Position numbers and translations under genes: made by a program. From Spisula solida (lineage: Eukaryota; Mollusca; Bivalvia; Venerida; Mactridae): 64,000 nt of DNA. Below are positions 54,101 to 64,000 of the stretch, in pieces (positions within the stretch are counted from its first letter, which is position 1; each line of letters begins with the position of its first letter). The notes beneath the pieces are model-generated. The model saw only the letters and a list, made by a program, of their open reading frames with translations, searched no databases and was not told the DNA's origin. The DNA lies in assembly GCA_947247005.1 (NCBI GenBank), contig OX365962.1:10885201-10949200 (forward strand). Direction: 5' to 3'.

Positions 54101-57100
54101 AGTCTCATCCATATATAGATGATAATTATTATAAAACAATATATCACAGATAAAAAAACATGTACATGTATATGGCCAATCTATATAGAATTACAAGAGA
54201 CTCAGTATGTGAAATCGCATAAATACATTAAACTCACAATTTCATACACATATAATTTACACACATATCAAAACGATATTAATTAAAACTGAAACAACTT
54301 TGTTAATCGATCGAATTAAGAAGCAATAAAATGAATTGTAACTTAAAAAAGCGCATATTTAGTTAAAAAAAAAAACTACAGACCCGATGATCAGATCATT
54401 GCAAGCTGGATTAACACAATTGTTTCAGGCGATATAAAATAAATCATACGGAACAAATAAATTAATAAGCATTATTTACAATAGATAGGATCATTTACAT
54501 GTTAAAAACATACGTCTTTGTAAAATTTGAAAGCAGCTTTTGGCACAGGTTCTTATCATTTCTGGGTTTCATGTTATTTCCTTCTTTTTATTTCACGGCG
54601 ACTTGTGTTAGTAATCTGTAATTGTGTGTGTTTGTTCTTGTGTCGTTTGTGCCTAGTTAGTTACTGGTAACTGCTTGTTAGTCTGGTACCAGGATAATGA
54701 CCCAAATAAATGCTATTGACCAGTGGAATGTTTGCGCTATTTGTGCCATGAATTGTTGTGGCCGTAAAACATATCCCCGTACAAAAAGTCAGTGTTGCTA
54801 GGTTGTTCAGCTGTTTGACAGCTGGGACCTGGACATTCGACTTTTTGACAATTGAAACATTGACTTTCAGCGGTTAGCTTCACTTTCCAGTTCAGTTGTG
54901 TGTCGGGCATTGTGCTGTGTAATTGTGGTCTGTGTTGATTTTATGTTTTCTGGGCTCGACTGTTTAAGTTGAGTGCTGCCTTCCCTGGCCGATTTTCTAT
55001 TGTCGTTTTGCTATCCATGTGTCAACCCGTGGTATATAATGTGATGTAGTCACATTGGTGTTCATTATTTGTACAACCCTTGGGGATTGTTGCAATAGCA
55101 AAGTAGACTAACCATCGCAGCGTTCGTATTGCACATTATTTAGATGTGGAGTTGCTCCAATACGCATTGAGACAGGGCGGTATGAAGGCTTGCCATTAAC
55201 GGAACGCATTTGTCAAAATTGTCAAGTTTTAGAAGATGAAGCTCATGTTCTTTTAAGTTGTGATTTATACACATATTTAAGAAATACCTTGTATGAACAG
55301 GTCGCAACTATTTGTCCTGATTTTTATGCTCTGAATGATGTAATGAAACTAAGGGTTCTTTTTACTGAGAAAAACGCTATAAGAATTTGCGCCAAAACCT
55401 GTTTTATGATTTTACAAAGACGACATTTTTATCTGTGTAAATAATGTATTCATATTATCTTATTAATTATTGCCAGTTTTATTGACATCTAAGGGAATGT
55501 TGTTAATCAGTTCATCTACGGTCTGACCGGGGTGATAAATGATCTATTAATACTATTTTTTAATTAGCGCATTAGTGCCTCATTTAAAAATCTCAGTTTC
55601 TTAAATAAAAAAAAATTAACTATATTTTAATTCAACGTATTAACAACATTCTCTTAGTTTTAATTTTGTATATAAATTAATGTTTATTGTTTATAAATAA
55701 TGATATAGCACTGTTTATAGGACAGTTCATAGTACAAGCTAGTCATATAGTGATTTTATGATAATCATGGCAGATTATTTTAAGATTTGATAATTGTCTC
55801 TTATAATTCATAACTGAATGGTTATGTACATTTTATCTGTTCTGCTTATGTCGTATGTTATATGTATGTACATAAATGAGACGAAATAAAGAATATTATA
55901 TATATATTTCACATTGCTAGGCGATGTCGCCGTACAATACGGGTTCGAATCCCATAATAGGTGCAAACTGATTAAAACAATATTTAAAAAAAATGATTTA
56001 CCATAATTATTGCTATCCTCACATACACAAAACTCGCAGTTGACGTCACCTGTCAATTCTAACACCGAACATTTCACTGAACAAAATCGGTCTTCTCTTC
56101 TACAGGGGTTTTCAGGGGCCACATAGTCATATATCCTGGCTGCCTCGGCTCTGTACGCTGAAAACAAAGTAAAACACATTTTATTTTCCGTATACATGTA
56201 TTTTTTACCATGTTAAACTAAAATCCGTTGTATTGGTCTACATAATTATGTTAAATAAAAAATTTGTTTATTTTTTTTATTGTCACCTCTTTATAAATGA
56301 CAGCCAGTTTGGCTTATGCGACACATATGTCGGTTTATTTGGTCAATACCGAGCAGGGAAGAGTACGAAAGAGGTCAAACGTTGAACGTGTCCTTTTTGT
56401 TTTGTATTTGTCAGTATCTACAAGTACGGATCCGTACGACTAGCCAATCCTCGCCGCGTTCGTTAGTCGTACGGCACTTTTTTAAGTTGAAATATGCCGT
56501 TAATGTATTAATTTCTAGACACTGCCTATGCGTTTGGCTGGATTTTGGCGCTAACCGTGGTAACCATAGTTCTAATAGAGACCGCGAAAACTATATATAT
56601 AGTGGTCTACTATATATGGTCGAACTATCACTATCAGTTTGCTTTTATTGTTGTTAAATCTGCACCATTTTGAAACTATCCAAACGCGAAAATAGGTATT
56701 TGTGCCTTGAGAAACCAGACATACGCAGATAACCGAACTAGACCAGACTAAAGTCAGCGCCAAAACCTAGCCAATGTAGGGTCTTCAACACCAAATATAG
56801 ATTGGCTTACGTTCTAATGTTCAACTGGCGACTGGCACCATAAGTCACTGTACCATTAACAAATGAGAAAAATGTAAATTAATTTACGTGTTAATTAATC
56901 AACAAATTTCAATGATACAGTTACCGGTGACTGGTACCGGTTTTTCAATGAATTAAAGGGGCATGTCCAAAAACTGGAGTGTCTTGGTTTGCATACAACA
57001 AAATGCGTTTATCACTTGTAAAACCAACTATTACCAAAAAGTCAAAGAAGTAAATCATTTTTTAAAAAAATAGCGGTATATTTCATAACTTTTTTCCAAG

Positions 57101-57474
57101 GTTTTCATTATTTGACTTAGGTATCAAAATGATTTCATTTGATTGCTATTCGAGACACTTCAGTTCCAGGGCATGCCCCTTTAAAATGTAACTATGCCAT
57201 GATAATGGTAACTGTATGCCTACTTGTCTGGTACCTGGCATAGAAGGGTCAAAATGAGCGTACAGTGCTGAGTTGAGCATGATTACGGTTTTAAAATCAC
57301 TGGGCCAGACGTCAGCAATGACTTGCTACAAAGATATGACAGCAAAAAAATAAATTAATTAACATTTTAGATTTCTTAAGTTTGACACCTTTGTGAAATT
57401 GAAAAGAAAGCCAACTTACCCACAGACAGAAAAACGCACAAAAATACAATATTTGTTGACGTCATTGAACACAT
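51140..57474 (-). CDS. Gene C: small secreted protein with two antistasin-like modules
   Basis: Spliced minus-strand CDS 57474..57420, 56157..56002, 52015..51812, 51162..51140, 438 nt, 145 aa plus stop. All introns phase 1. Order: signal peptide, module 1, a linker with V-V-T-T-L-P-P-D, module 2, and a six-residue C-terminus A-A-V-L-I-G. A second in-frame ATG at 57465 would give 142 aa; the first has A at -3. A two-module secreted protein of this size is like the compact antistasin-family inhibitors. Both modules lack a basic P1 residue (Ser, Pro). Internal exons are strong; the last exon is short and less sure. Confidence 0.77.
51812..52015 (-). CDS. Gene C exon 3, antistasin-like module 2
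   Basis: Acceptor 'tttctcttccag', donor 'caag|gtaacg', 204 nt, phase 1 on both sides. Reads R-N-P-C-D-I-I-S-D-R-V-C-P-M-K-C-T-E-T-P, then G-S-D-C-I-M-C-D-C. Six cysteines; the loops before Cys2 and Cys4 are one to two residues longer than in other modules. Expected P1 Pro, which would disfavour classical inhibition. Confidence 0.88.
52238..52413. mobile_element. Pogo-like MITE with TA target site
   Basis: TA-CAGTAAAACCTCGATAAGA at the left, 'ctcgagataacgaggttttactg'-type inverted end at the right followed by TA. 176 bp, in intron 2 of gene C. Inner 'cgagcatc'/'cgagcattt' repeats. Confidence 0.82.
52754..52997. mobile_element. Foldback element, GGGTACTGTTTTATC family, copy 2
   Basis: 'gggttctgttttatcaaagc' at left and 'gcattgataaaatagtacc' at right, interior collinear with 34648-34888. 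Confidence 0.75.
53390..53617. mobile_element. Right half of TACAGGGTGTTAAAAAAGTT family
   Basis: Collinear with 11210-11396 ('ggttaaatttcaaagggttc', 'gacaacaaacttttttaaca', 'ccctgta'). Confidence 0.65.
53770..53848. mobile_element. Foldback element, TATCATTGAT family, short copy 3
   Basis: 'ctataggcacaggtaactgt' and 'cagttacctgtggctatag' are near-perfect inverted ends only 79 bp apart. Confidence 0.8.
54800..55010. repeat. Dispersed repeat with GACAGCTG motifs
   Basis: 'ctttttgacaattgaaacat'..'agcggttagcttc' matches 44415-44570, and the following part matches the inverse of 20450-20545 ('attgtggtctgtgttgattt', 'aagttgagtgctg'). Function unknown; probably an old transposon. Confidence 0.55.
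55139..55444 (+). pseudogene. LINE reverse-transcriptase C-terminal fragment
   Basis: A 101-codon frame reads F-R-C-G-V-A-P-I-R-I-E-T-G-R-Y-E-G-L-P, then R-I-C-Q-N-C and D-E-A-H-V-L-L-S-C, a C-x2-C..H-x4-C zinc-knuckle pattern typical of the C-terminal end of LINE polyproteins. The rest of the element is missing. It lies in an intron of gene C in the opposite orientation. The 3' end with 'tcatctacggtctga' at 55509 matches the tail at 8325. Confidence 0.75.
56002..56157 (-). CDS. Gene C exon 2, antistasin-like module 1
   Basis: Acceptor 'actttgttttcag', donor 'tatg|gtaaat', 156 nt, phase 1 on both sides. Reads E-N-P-C-R-R-E-D-R-F-C-S-V-K-C-S-V-L-E-L, then V-N-C-E-F-C-V-C-E-D. Six cysteines, expected P1 Ser. 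Confidence 0.9.
56834..56936. mobile_element. Foldback element, TATCATTGAT family, diverged copy 4
   Basis: 'actggcaccataagtcactg' against 'cagttaccggtgactggtac', with 'aatgatacag' near the right end. Confidence 0.6.
57420..57474 (-). CDS. Gene C exon 1, signal peptide
   Basis: ATG, 18 codons and one base before donor 'gtgg|gtaagt', phase 1. Reads M-C-S-M-T-S-T-N-I-V-F-L-C-V-F-L-S-V; joined to exon 2 it continues A-Y-R-A-E-A, giving a hydrophobic core and small residues for cleavage. The MTST start recalls MTNT in gene A. Confidence 0.68.
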
Positions 57475-57499
57475 TTTTGTCTTTAAAAAAAATATAAAT

Positions 57500-58280
57500 A
57501 TCCTTTCTTTGATCGTTGGGCACAATAGTACAAATATAATCTAAATAATTGTTATTTTTGTTTAAAACTGGATTAATTCCCTGTCTTTGACTTTTTAATT
57601 TATTTAAGTTTTTTAAAAAATAATTTAGGTTTATTTGTTTAATATACCGCGTCTTAGTAGAGAAATAATGTAATGTACTAGTATATATACAATTTGAACA
57701 AATCGTCACGTGACTAACTTATCTTACAAAGTCAAAACGAGTCTTAAGGTGTTTCAGTACATACCGGTGTTAAGGGATTCAATAGCTATCATTACGAAAG
57801 TCTTATCTATGTGATGAATGTATGACCTTGGTCACGAGTTTTAGATGTACATGTTTAAAGCCACATTAGGCCTTAAACGTTTATTTTCAAAAAGCAATTT
57901 AACTTGGCAACCTATTTGAAGAGCCATGGATTATGAGCACTTTAGTTGAGTCCCAAAGGTGGAAATCTCAATAAGATGGAAGAAAACGAAATATAACCTC
58001 CTGTTGGTTTTTATACAAAATAATGAAATGTAAACAAAAAATGCACAATTCATAATCTAAGGGAAGCAACTCTTGAAAAATTAGTATTTTGACATTCATA
58101 AATTTTACTTATATATTGTATATGATTTTTTGGCATACTATTTGGACAGATACATTTTACAATTTGTCATTTGTGAAAACTATCCTAATTCCTTGTAATT
58201 AGTCTAATTACTGGATGATAGGAAAAAAGGTCTTGGGAGAGATAATGTGGCTTTAAGAAAATTCATAGCGGTATAAATAT
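57500..58280. other. Flank upstream of gene C, nothing recognised
   Basis: AT-rich; would hold the gene C promoter. No TATA motif I would defend. Confidence 0.4.
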
Positions 58281-58289
58281 ATGTGTCAT

Positions 58290-58500
58290 GATTATGAAAG
58301 TTCTAAGCAGTATGCGTCATTGCCCAATGTACGTATGAACGTATACTGTACGTATACATCAGGTTCAAGAAACTTCTTTGCAGTACATGCCATGTTCTAA
58401 AAACGTCATAGCAGTAGACGTCATGTTTGTTAAATTCTTAGCAGTATATTCCATGTTTAATAAACTATTTATAGTATGCGTCATGTTCCCGAATGCAACA
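58290..58500. repeat. Degenerate tandem repeat, about 40-bp unit
   Basis: Units around 'ttcttagcagtatattccat'..'gtt(t/c)aataaa', about five, diverged. Confidence 0.6.
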
Positions 58501-58594
58501 TAGTTTGCGTTCGTTGGAGACAGTCGTAAGCACATGGTCATCCGTTTTATTCTTTAGCAGACAGGTCAATGCCCTCCTATATCGAACGAAGAGA

Positions 58595-59018
58595 CGTAAT
58601 AATAATAATAATAATAACGTCTTTATTTTCTATGGATAACATAATAATTATTGGCAAACCAATTTTCATTATGGTCCACAATAACAATAGCGATATATGT
58701 ACAAGTTTATGCAATGACAATATTTACAACAATACGTAATTTAAATTACATAGGTAAAAGTATGCATATTAACACCTGAAGCAGATATTCGGGTGAAAAC
58801 AGTCATAAACAACAATTTTGATATTATAATTTTTAAATGTACTGGCAATAATTATGAAATACCATTAAATGTCCACTTTAAATATTTGCTTTTAAATGAG
58901 GAAATTGTACGTCTAGCAGTTTGCACTGATTTTGGTAGATTATTCCACATTTTTGCACCGGAATAAGAAAAGGATTTTCTTGAGAATTTGATTCTTGGCT
59001 TTGGAACATATATTTTGC
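58595..59018 (-). pseudogene. LINE 3' end with RT C-terminal remnant
   Basis: The minus strand from 59018 reads K-I-Y-V-P-K-P-R-I-K-F-S-R-K-S-F-S-Y-S-G, then A-K-M-W-N-N-L-P-K-S-V-Q-T-A and F-K-S-K-Y-L-K-W, stop at 58852. The S-x-S-G-A-K-x-W-N-x-L-P block is characteristic of LINE reverse-transcriptase C-termini. A one-base shift breaks the frame just upstream. It is followed by UTR and an (ATT)n tail at 58597-58615. Confidence 0.75.
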
Positions 59019-59266
59019 ACTGATGATCTTAAGTTGTGTGATATAAGGAATCCGGGTACGCTACCCTAGCTCTTTCCGTCTCCTTGGTTCTTTAACTTGC
59101 CCGATGTACAACACCAATATACACGGAAGCAAAACTTGTAAATGTAGATAGATTCTGAATTTCAAATATTTCAATTGATTTTGTTTTCAAACAACTCCAG
59201 CCGCTGGATATTTCAAAATCAACAGGCATTGATAACATGAAAATGCTACGATCGTAAAAATATCAT

Positions 59267-59481
59267 ACTGTACTATCATTATTTTTCGAGGCAGTTGAAT
59301 TTTCAACTTCACCAAGAACTCTTATCCCCACGATTAATTGATATCTCAAAATTTTAATACAGAACATTAGTGTGCCCTTCCAAGTTTTGTGATCAACAAA
59401 TTTATGACCCCGCGAAAATGCATTTTTATCAAAAATCCACGAAATTTAATACCCACGAAAATATGTGATTTTTCGGTAGTA
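59267..59481. mobile_element. TACTGTAAAATCA foldback family
   Basis: 'tactgtactatcattatttt' left, 'cccacgaaaatatgtgattt' right, interior as at 39261. Confidence 0.78.
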
Positions 59482-59597
59482 TAAATGCTGCATGGAAGCG
59501 TGCTGTTCATGGTTACAGTCTAGCACAATGCCGACAAGCCAGTAAGTCTCACGAGCGTTAGTTATTTCAGAATCAAGGATATAAAACTTAAGCCAGT

Positions 59598-59808
59598 TAC
59601 AGTGAAATCAGTATTTTTCGTGGTCGTTTAAATTTCCGTTGATTTGGGGTTGAAGTTGACTACGAAATCTAATCCCCACGAGTAACCAATTCCCAAATAC
59701 GGAACAAAGTGGAACAATCCACGAAATACGACCCACGACATTAAATTTTAGTTTTTTTTCACCAAAATCCACGAAATTAAATGCCCACGAAAATAAGTGA
59801 TTTTACAA
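59598..59808. mobile_element. TACTGTAAAATCA foldback family
   Basis: 'tacagtgaaatcagtatttt' left, 'cccacgaaaataagtgattt' right. Third clear copy, about 120 bp from the previous one. Confidence 0.8.
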
Positions 59809-60447
59809 GTAGAAGGACGAAATGAATTGTGTGATTTTTTGGAGACGTACAGCGCCATAATGTATATAAAATATTACAATAGTATACTATTATGACACAT
59901 CCAGATAAGTGTATAAGTATATTGTATTTAATGTTTCTTTATTGACAAGTTTGACTTATTATGGTGGACAATGTATTACTCCAGATGTACTGTGTTAATC
60001 ATATTACTAATTCACGTGACATTAATTTGCCTCTATATTACACTTAGGCGCATACAGCGTGGGCCTCCGAGCTAATTAAGCGGGCACTTTTATTGCTAAT
60101 TGTTTTACTGTTTTATTGTTTTATTCCGGATTGAAGCGCTTACGGACAGTACGCGATTTAACCAGGACACGGTATGGTTATGGTCTTCGAACGCGCTTCG
60201 TTGATAAAGATATCTCACGGAAGTTGTATCTAGTGCCTGGATTTTGCTGGATAACTTGGTACAGGTTTGTACATTTACCTCTTTTTTCGTAAAGTAAATC
60301 TGTAAAAAAAGTAGAGTGGCAAAGACGTTTGTTCATTCAGATTTAACGCTGTTTCTCAAAATAATTTCAGTTACATTTTTATACTATAGTTAAATATATG
60401 GCGGCAGATACACCTAACCAGTGTTCCTGGACGGTGTCATAACCAGG

Positions 60448-60688
60448 CCCCGATCTCCCTAAGATCTCAAACTGAGCAAGATCTCATCTCAAATATTGGC
60501 ATGTGTCTTCGTGTTAATTTCTATGCGAGGATGGACTCATAATTAACATCACTAAACAGAAATGTTATTCTGAGTTTATTACAGCTAGAGCTTCAGATTT
60601 ATCTCTAATTCCATCTCTGATTTTAGCACAATCTCAATTTGAGTTGAGATTTCTACTTGAGTTACTTCGGGAGATTGGGGCCAGTACT
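60448..60688. mobile_element. Foldback element, GGCCCCGATCTCCC family
   Basis: 'ggccccgatctccctaagat' at left and 'cgggagattggggcc' at right, with 'atctcatctcaaat'/'aatttgagttgagat' pairing inside. Confidence 0.8.
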
Positions 60689-61416
60689 AACTTACATTTC
60701 CACAAAAACAAGTAACTTCTCAACAAGTGCAGTGTTATCTATAGTCTGTGTAGACTAAAATCGACAATATTTTCAGATTTTCATTGAAGGGGTTGGTCAT
60801 TGGACTATGAGTGCGGCTATAGCAACTGTAACCAATGTTGTTTAAGAAACAATGAATATGTACATATTCATTATTTCGATTCTATAGTGCGCCCAGGATA
60901 ATGAAAAAAGGCGGGAACATTTAATATGTTCCACAAACGTGGATACATCAGATGTGTACGATTTATCAGTGATGTGTTGAGTACAATACTGACCTTATCT
61001 GTTTACATTAGTGATTTTTAAAACAAATTTTGCAACAGTTGACCTAACCGATTCATGTTTGTAAATATCACATTATCCTGGGCGCACAATAACATAGCCA
61101 ATATTCCGCATTTGACAACACATCAATACATAGTAACCGCTGCACTATTTTCTTTCTCGGAACGCTCTTAGGTTATCTACCACAACTGTGTTTTAACGAT
61201 AAATCGTGCACATCTCAGTCTTCTCTATGTTTATATAGGTGAAACTGCTGGTTGAGTTAGAATTTTAAACATTCTCAGCGAGTATAAGTCCTTCATGATT
61301 ATTGACAATACTAGTTTACCAGATCAAACATAAAATCAGTTTTCGTCATGCTAGGACCCAGATCAAAGCAAGTATGTTATCATACTGCGCAATGTACCAA
61401 AAAGGTTAATGGGGCG

Positions 61417-61641
61417 TGAGGCCAGGTGGACATCGGGCGGGAGGCCAGGCGGACATCGGGCGGGAGGCCAGGCGGACATCGGGCGGGAGGCCAGACAGAC
61501 ATCGGGTGGGAAGCCAGGCGGACATCGGGCGGGAGGCCGGGCGGACATCGGGCGGGAGGCCAGGCGGACATCGGGCGGCAAGCCAGACGGACATCGGGCG
61601 GGAGGCCAGGCGGACATCGGGCGGGAGGCCAGGCGGACATC
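61417..61641. repeat. 23-bp GC-rich minisatellite, ten copies
   Basis: Unit 'ggccaggcggacatcgggcg'+'gga', period 23 bp, ten copies, all frames open on both strands because 23 is not a multiple of three. Strikingly GC-rich against its surroundings. The Arg/Gly/Pro-rich frames are not genes. Confidence 0.93.
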
Positions 61642-61896
61642 CGCCTTTCATCGGGACATTGTTGACAAAATCAAAGTTGGCAAAAAGAGTTGATGGTGAT
61701 GATCCGATGCTTCAAGGAGATGACACGCCGACGTTGGACGTACCTCGTACGATCATGCATCGATACCTGGCCTGTGTCCGGCACTCTTTGTCATTGATTC
61801 AAAGCCAACAATTGGACAGCGCCCAGTGTGCATACGTCGATACACATACCCATCGGATACAGATGGCTAAACGGACATCATCCGGCGTCCTGGTCC

Positions 61897-62100
61897 CAAT
61901 CTCCCGAAACATTTCAATCTGACCTCAACCTCAACTCAAATTTTATCATCTATTGTTTGAGATGGTTTCCATGCAAAATTGTACTCTACATTGGTATGAC
62001 AAAACAGAAACATTTATTACAGTAAACTTTCGACAGCTTTATCTCAAATTCAGACTCTGATTTGGGCAAAATCTCAATTTAATTGAGATCTCTACTTGAG
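61897..62100. mobile_element. GGCCCCGATCTCCC family, diverged copy
   Basis: 'ggtcccaatctcccgaaaca' and 'aaaatctcaatttaattgag' match the element at 60448-60688; its right terminus is replaced by the next repeat. Confidence 0.6.
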
Positions 62101-62165
62101 AAGCGCCTTGAGTTGCAGATGTCAAATATGCATTAGTCGTAAGTAAGGTCGTAAGTAGTTGTTAG
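62092..62165. mobile_element. CGCTGGCTTAG family fragment
   Basis: 'gaagcgccttgagttgcaga'..'tcaaatatgcat' and 'gtaaggtcgtaagtag' match the interior of 9098-9344 in reverse orientation. Confidence 0.6.
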
Positions 62166-62419
62166 ATGCGACTGAAATAAACTACTAAACTTTATTAAAC
62201 TATGAAGTGTCCCTGTTAGCGATCAATTATTGATAACCATTTTACGTCCTTAATGCATCAAAGTTACGTCAATTAATCACAATATACGAGTAAAACTCAA
62301 TTATGTTGATTAGTCAAAGTCAAGTGTGATTTTAATAAACATTAATTGGCCTTAATTGTTATTGTGTAAAGTGATTTAGGCCACACATAGCTAACTATAT
62401 ATAACTACTTCTAGAATAA

Positions 62420-62668
62420 CTAGAGCTGTCGCCATACGGCAGACTAATATACCCCCGCCGGCAAAGGGCCATAATTCTGCCAAAATTCATCGCAGCGCAA
62501 ATTCCTTTCTTCATGCACAGCTATATGTTGAGGTTGTTCATCTGTGAAAGGAGGAGTTGCGTCCACAAGAATGCGTCTACGGACAGACTGACTGACTGAC
62601 AGACAGACAGACAGACAGACAAGCTGAATCCAATATACACCCCTTACAACTCGTTGTGCGGGGGTATA
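62420..62668. mobile_element. Bivalve-type dispersed repeat with GGGGGTATA ends
   Basis: Begins 'ctgtcgccatacggcagact'..'tacccccgccg' and ends 'ttgtgcgggggtata', with 'ggccataattctgccaaa' and a (GACA)n run at 62581-62621. This kind of repeat is familiar from bivalve genomes. Confidence 0.7.
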
Positions 62669-63419
62669 AAATATAATAACAGGTCAAAGATGCGGCAGTC
62701 AATAAAAACGACAGAGCACGAAATGCACAAAACGAGTTATTTAAAGTTTGATATCATTGTATACGGGTTTGGAGCTTAAAATCAGACGAAGCAGTATTTT
62801 CTAGATCTAGAAACTCGAGGTTAATGGATTAGAAAGGCAAGCTCTCAGCAAGACCGTTGGATATCCTAACAAGACAGCTGCAGTCAAACATCAGTCTCCT
62901 GTCTGAACACAACAGTTACTCTGTAGTGCTTCGATGTATTAGTACACATATTGGCATAGTCGGAAATGCATAAGCTGCCGACACACAGGCGAAATAAGCA
63001 ACCAAGAAAACACAATCCTAACGGTCAACCTCCAACCCCATAGTTAGAAGCAAATGCACTGCTGAAGAACAGCTACATATAATAATGAGACAGGAAGACT
63101 ATGGACGAAAGCTATATCCCGAGTGAAGATATCATACACACACTTAACATGCACAGTCAAACTATCATATTCCGTCTTCGTACTGGACACAGTGCTCTGC
63201 AGACAGCTGGATGCCATTGTGGGGCAGAGAAACAGACACCATTCCATATACTGCAAATCTGACCCAATCTTGTGTTAGCACGAGGTAAAGTTTGGTCCAC
63301 GAATATGTCCTTCGCTACAAAGCTGTAGGAAGATGCTAGCAACCTACAGAAGACGTTGCACTTCAAACCACATCACAAATGAAGATATAAACGGCCGTAA
63401 AATATGAAACGCAGAAAAA

Positions 63420-63570
63420 GTTTCACAGGACTAAGCTCATCGCATACATGGGAAGTTCCACAGGACTAAGCTCAGCGCATATATGGGTAGTTCCACAAGA
63501 ATAAGCTTAGCGCATAGATCGGTAGTTCTATGACAAGGCTCTGCATAAACGGATGGATAGTTCCATAGGG
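63420..63570. repeat. 38-39-bp tandem repeat, about four copies
   Basis: Units of 'agttccacaggactaagctc'..'gcgcatatatggg', with increasing divergence to the right. Confidence 0.8.
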
Positions 63571-64000
63571 CTAAACGCAACGCTAATGGTTAGTTTCAGG
63601 ACTTAAATAGTTTCACTAAAGCTGCACATACAGTTGTATTTCTCAGGAAACGAAGAATAATCCATATAATGCTTACTATGTAACAATTGATACAGGACTG
63701 GTTTTTCAGGACTGATTGACCTTTCTCACAATTTAGCGATACCAAGACTCCGTGATGACTAAAACACCACATAATAACAACAGCATTGCAATAATAATAC
63801 ACATAATATACATACTAATTCTTTATATACAATTCTGCACTCACAAGTTTCCGGCTTATAAATAATAATGTTATATGAGGTCTAGCATAATTATGGTATG
63901 AATTGTAGGGCAATATATGGACACAGTTATTGCCGATTGTGTCAAATTGATGCATATTAATCATTGTTTATAGTGGATAATTTCGGTAAATAGGTTTCTG

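Noticed and set aside
61363..61922. Arg/Gly/Pro-rich frames on both strands
   Set aside because: All frames are open through a 23-bp minisatellite; composition follows the repeat.

Overview
This window looks like nuclear DNA of a mollusc, most likely a bivalve. It is AT-rich, has spliced genes with GT/AG introns and short exons in long introns, and is crowded with foldback transposon remnants, tRNA-derived SINEs, micro- and minisatellites and LINE tails. Two dispersed repeats recall bivalve genomes: one carrying an AGGTCACTGTGACCT palindrome (46376-46720) and one bounded by 'ccccgcc...gcgggggtata' (62420-62668). There is no bacterial-style coding. Most long ORFs here are tandem repeats or repeat remnants.

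The coding content I can support is one cluster. Three genes encode secreted proteins built from six-cysteine antistasin-like modules (C-x3/7-C-x3-C-x9/12-C-x2-C-x-C), almost every module on its own exon bounded by phase-1 introns. Gene A (+, 3303-16684) has a candidate signal-peptide exon and five modules; its coding exons sum to 270 aa. Gene B (-, 28497 down to 19161, candidate first exon at 37067-37001) has five modules, two of them split by an extra intron. Gene C (-, 57474 down to 51140) is compact and appears complete: signal peptide, two modules, about 145 aa. Genes A and B converge tail to tail with about 2.2 kb between their poly(A) signals. Twelve modules in all.

Between B and C on the plus strand is the 3' part of a different gene (43678-49408): one sushi/CCP domain exon, one transmembrane exon, and a roughly 150-residue cytoplasmic tail whose last donor overlaps a stop codon. 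Its signal-peptide exon was not found.

The rest is repeat landscape: at least a dozen foldback (MITE-like) families, two SINE families, LINE 3' ends tailed with (ATT)n, and tandem arrays of 177 bp (5801-6509), 54 bp (23907-24663), 30 bp (38881-39040) and 23 bp (61417-61641). The 177-bp array appears to be a SINE-MITE chimera that then amplified. Repeat insertions also date local duplications: introns before modules 2 and 5 of gene A are paralogous, and one copy was later hit by a hAT-like MITE with a perfect 8-bp target duplication.

Functionally, antistasin-type proteins are serine-protease inhibitors. Only two of the twelve modules keep a basic residue at the expected reactive (P1) position, so the cluster may hold a diversified inhibitor repertoire or mostly non-inhibitory scaffold modules. 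All exon calls rest on reading frame, splice-site phase and cysteine spacing; no similarity search or transcript data were available.
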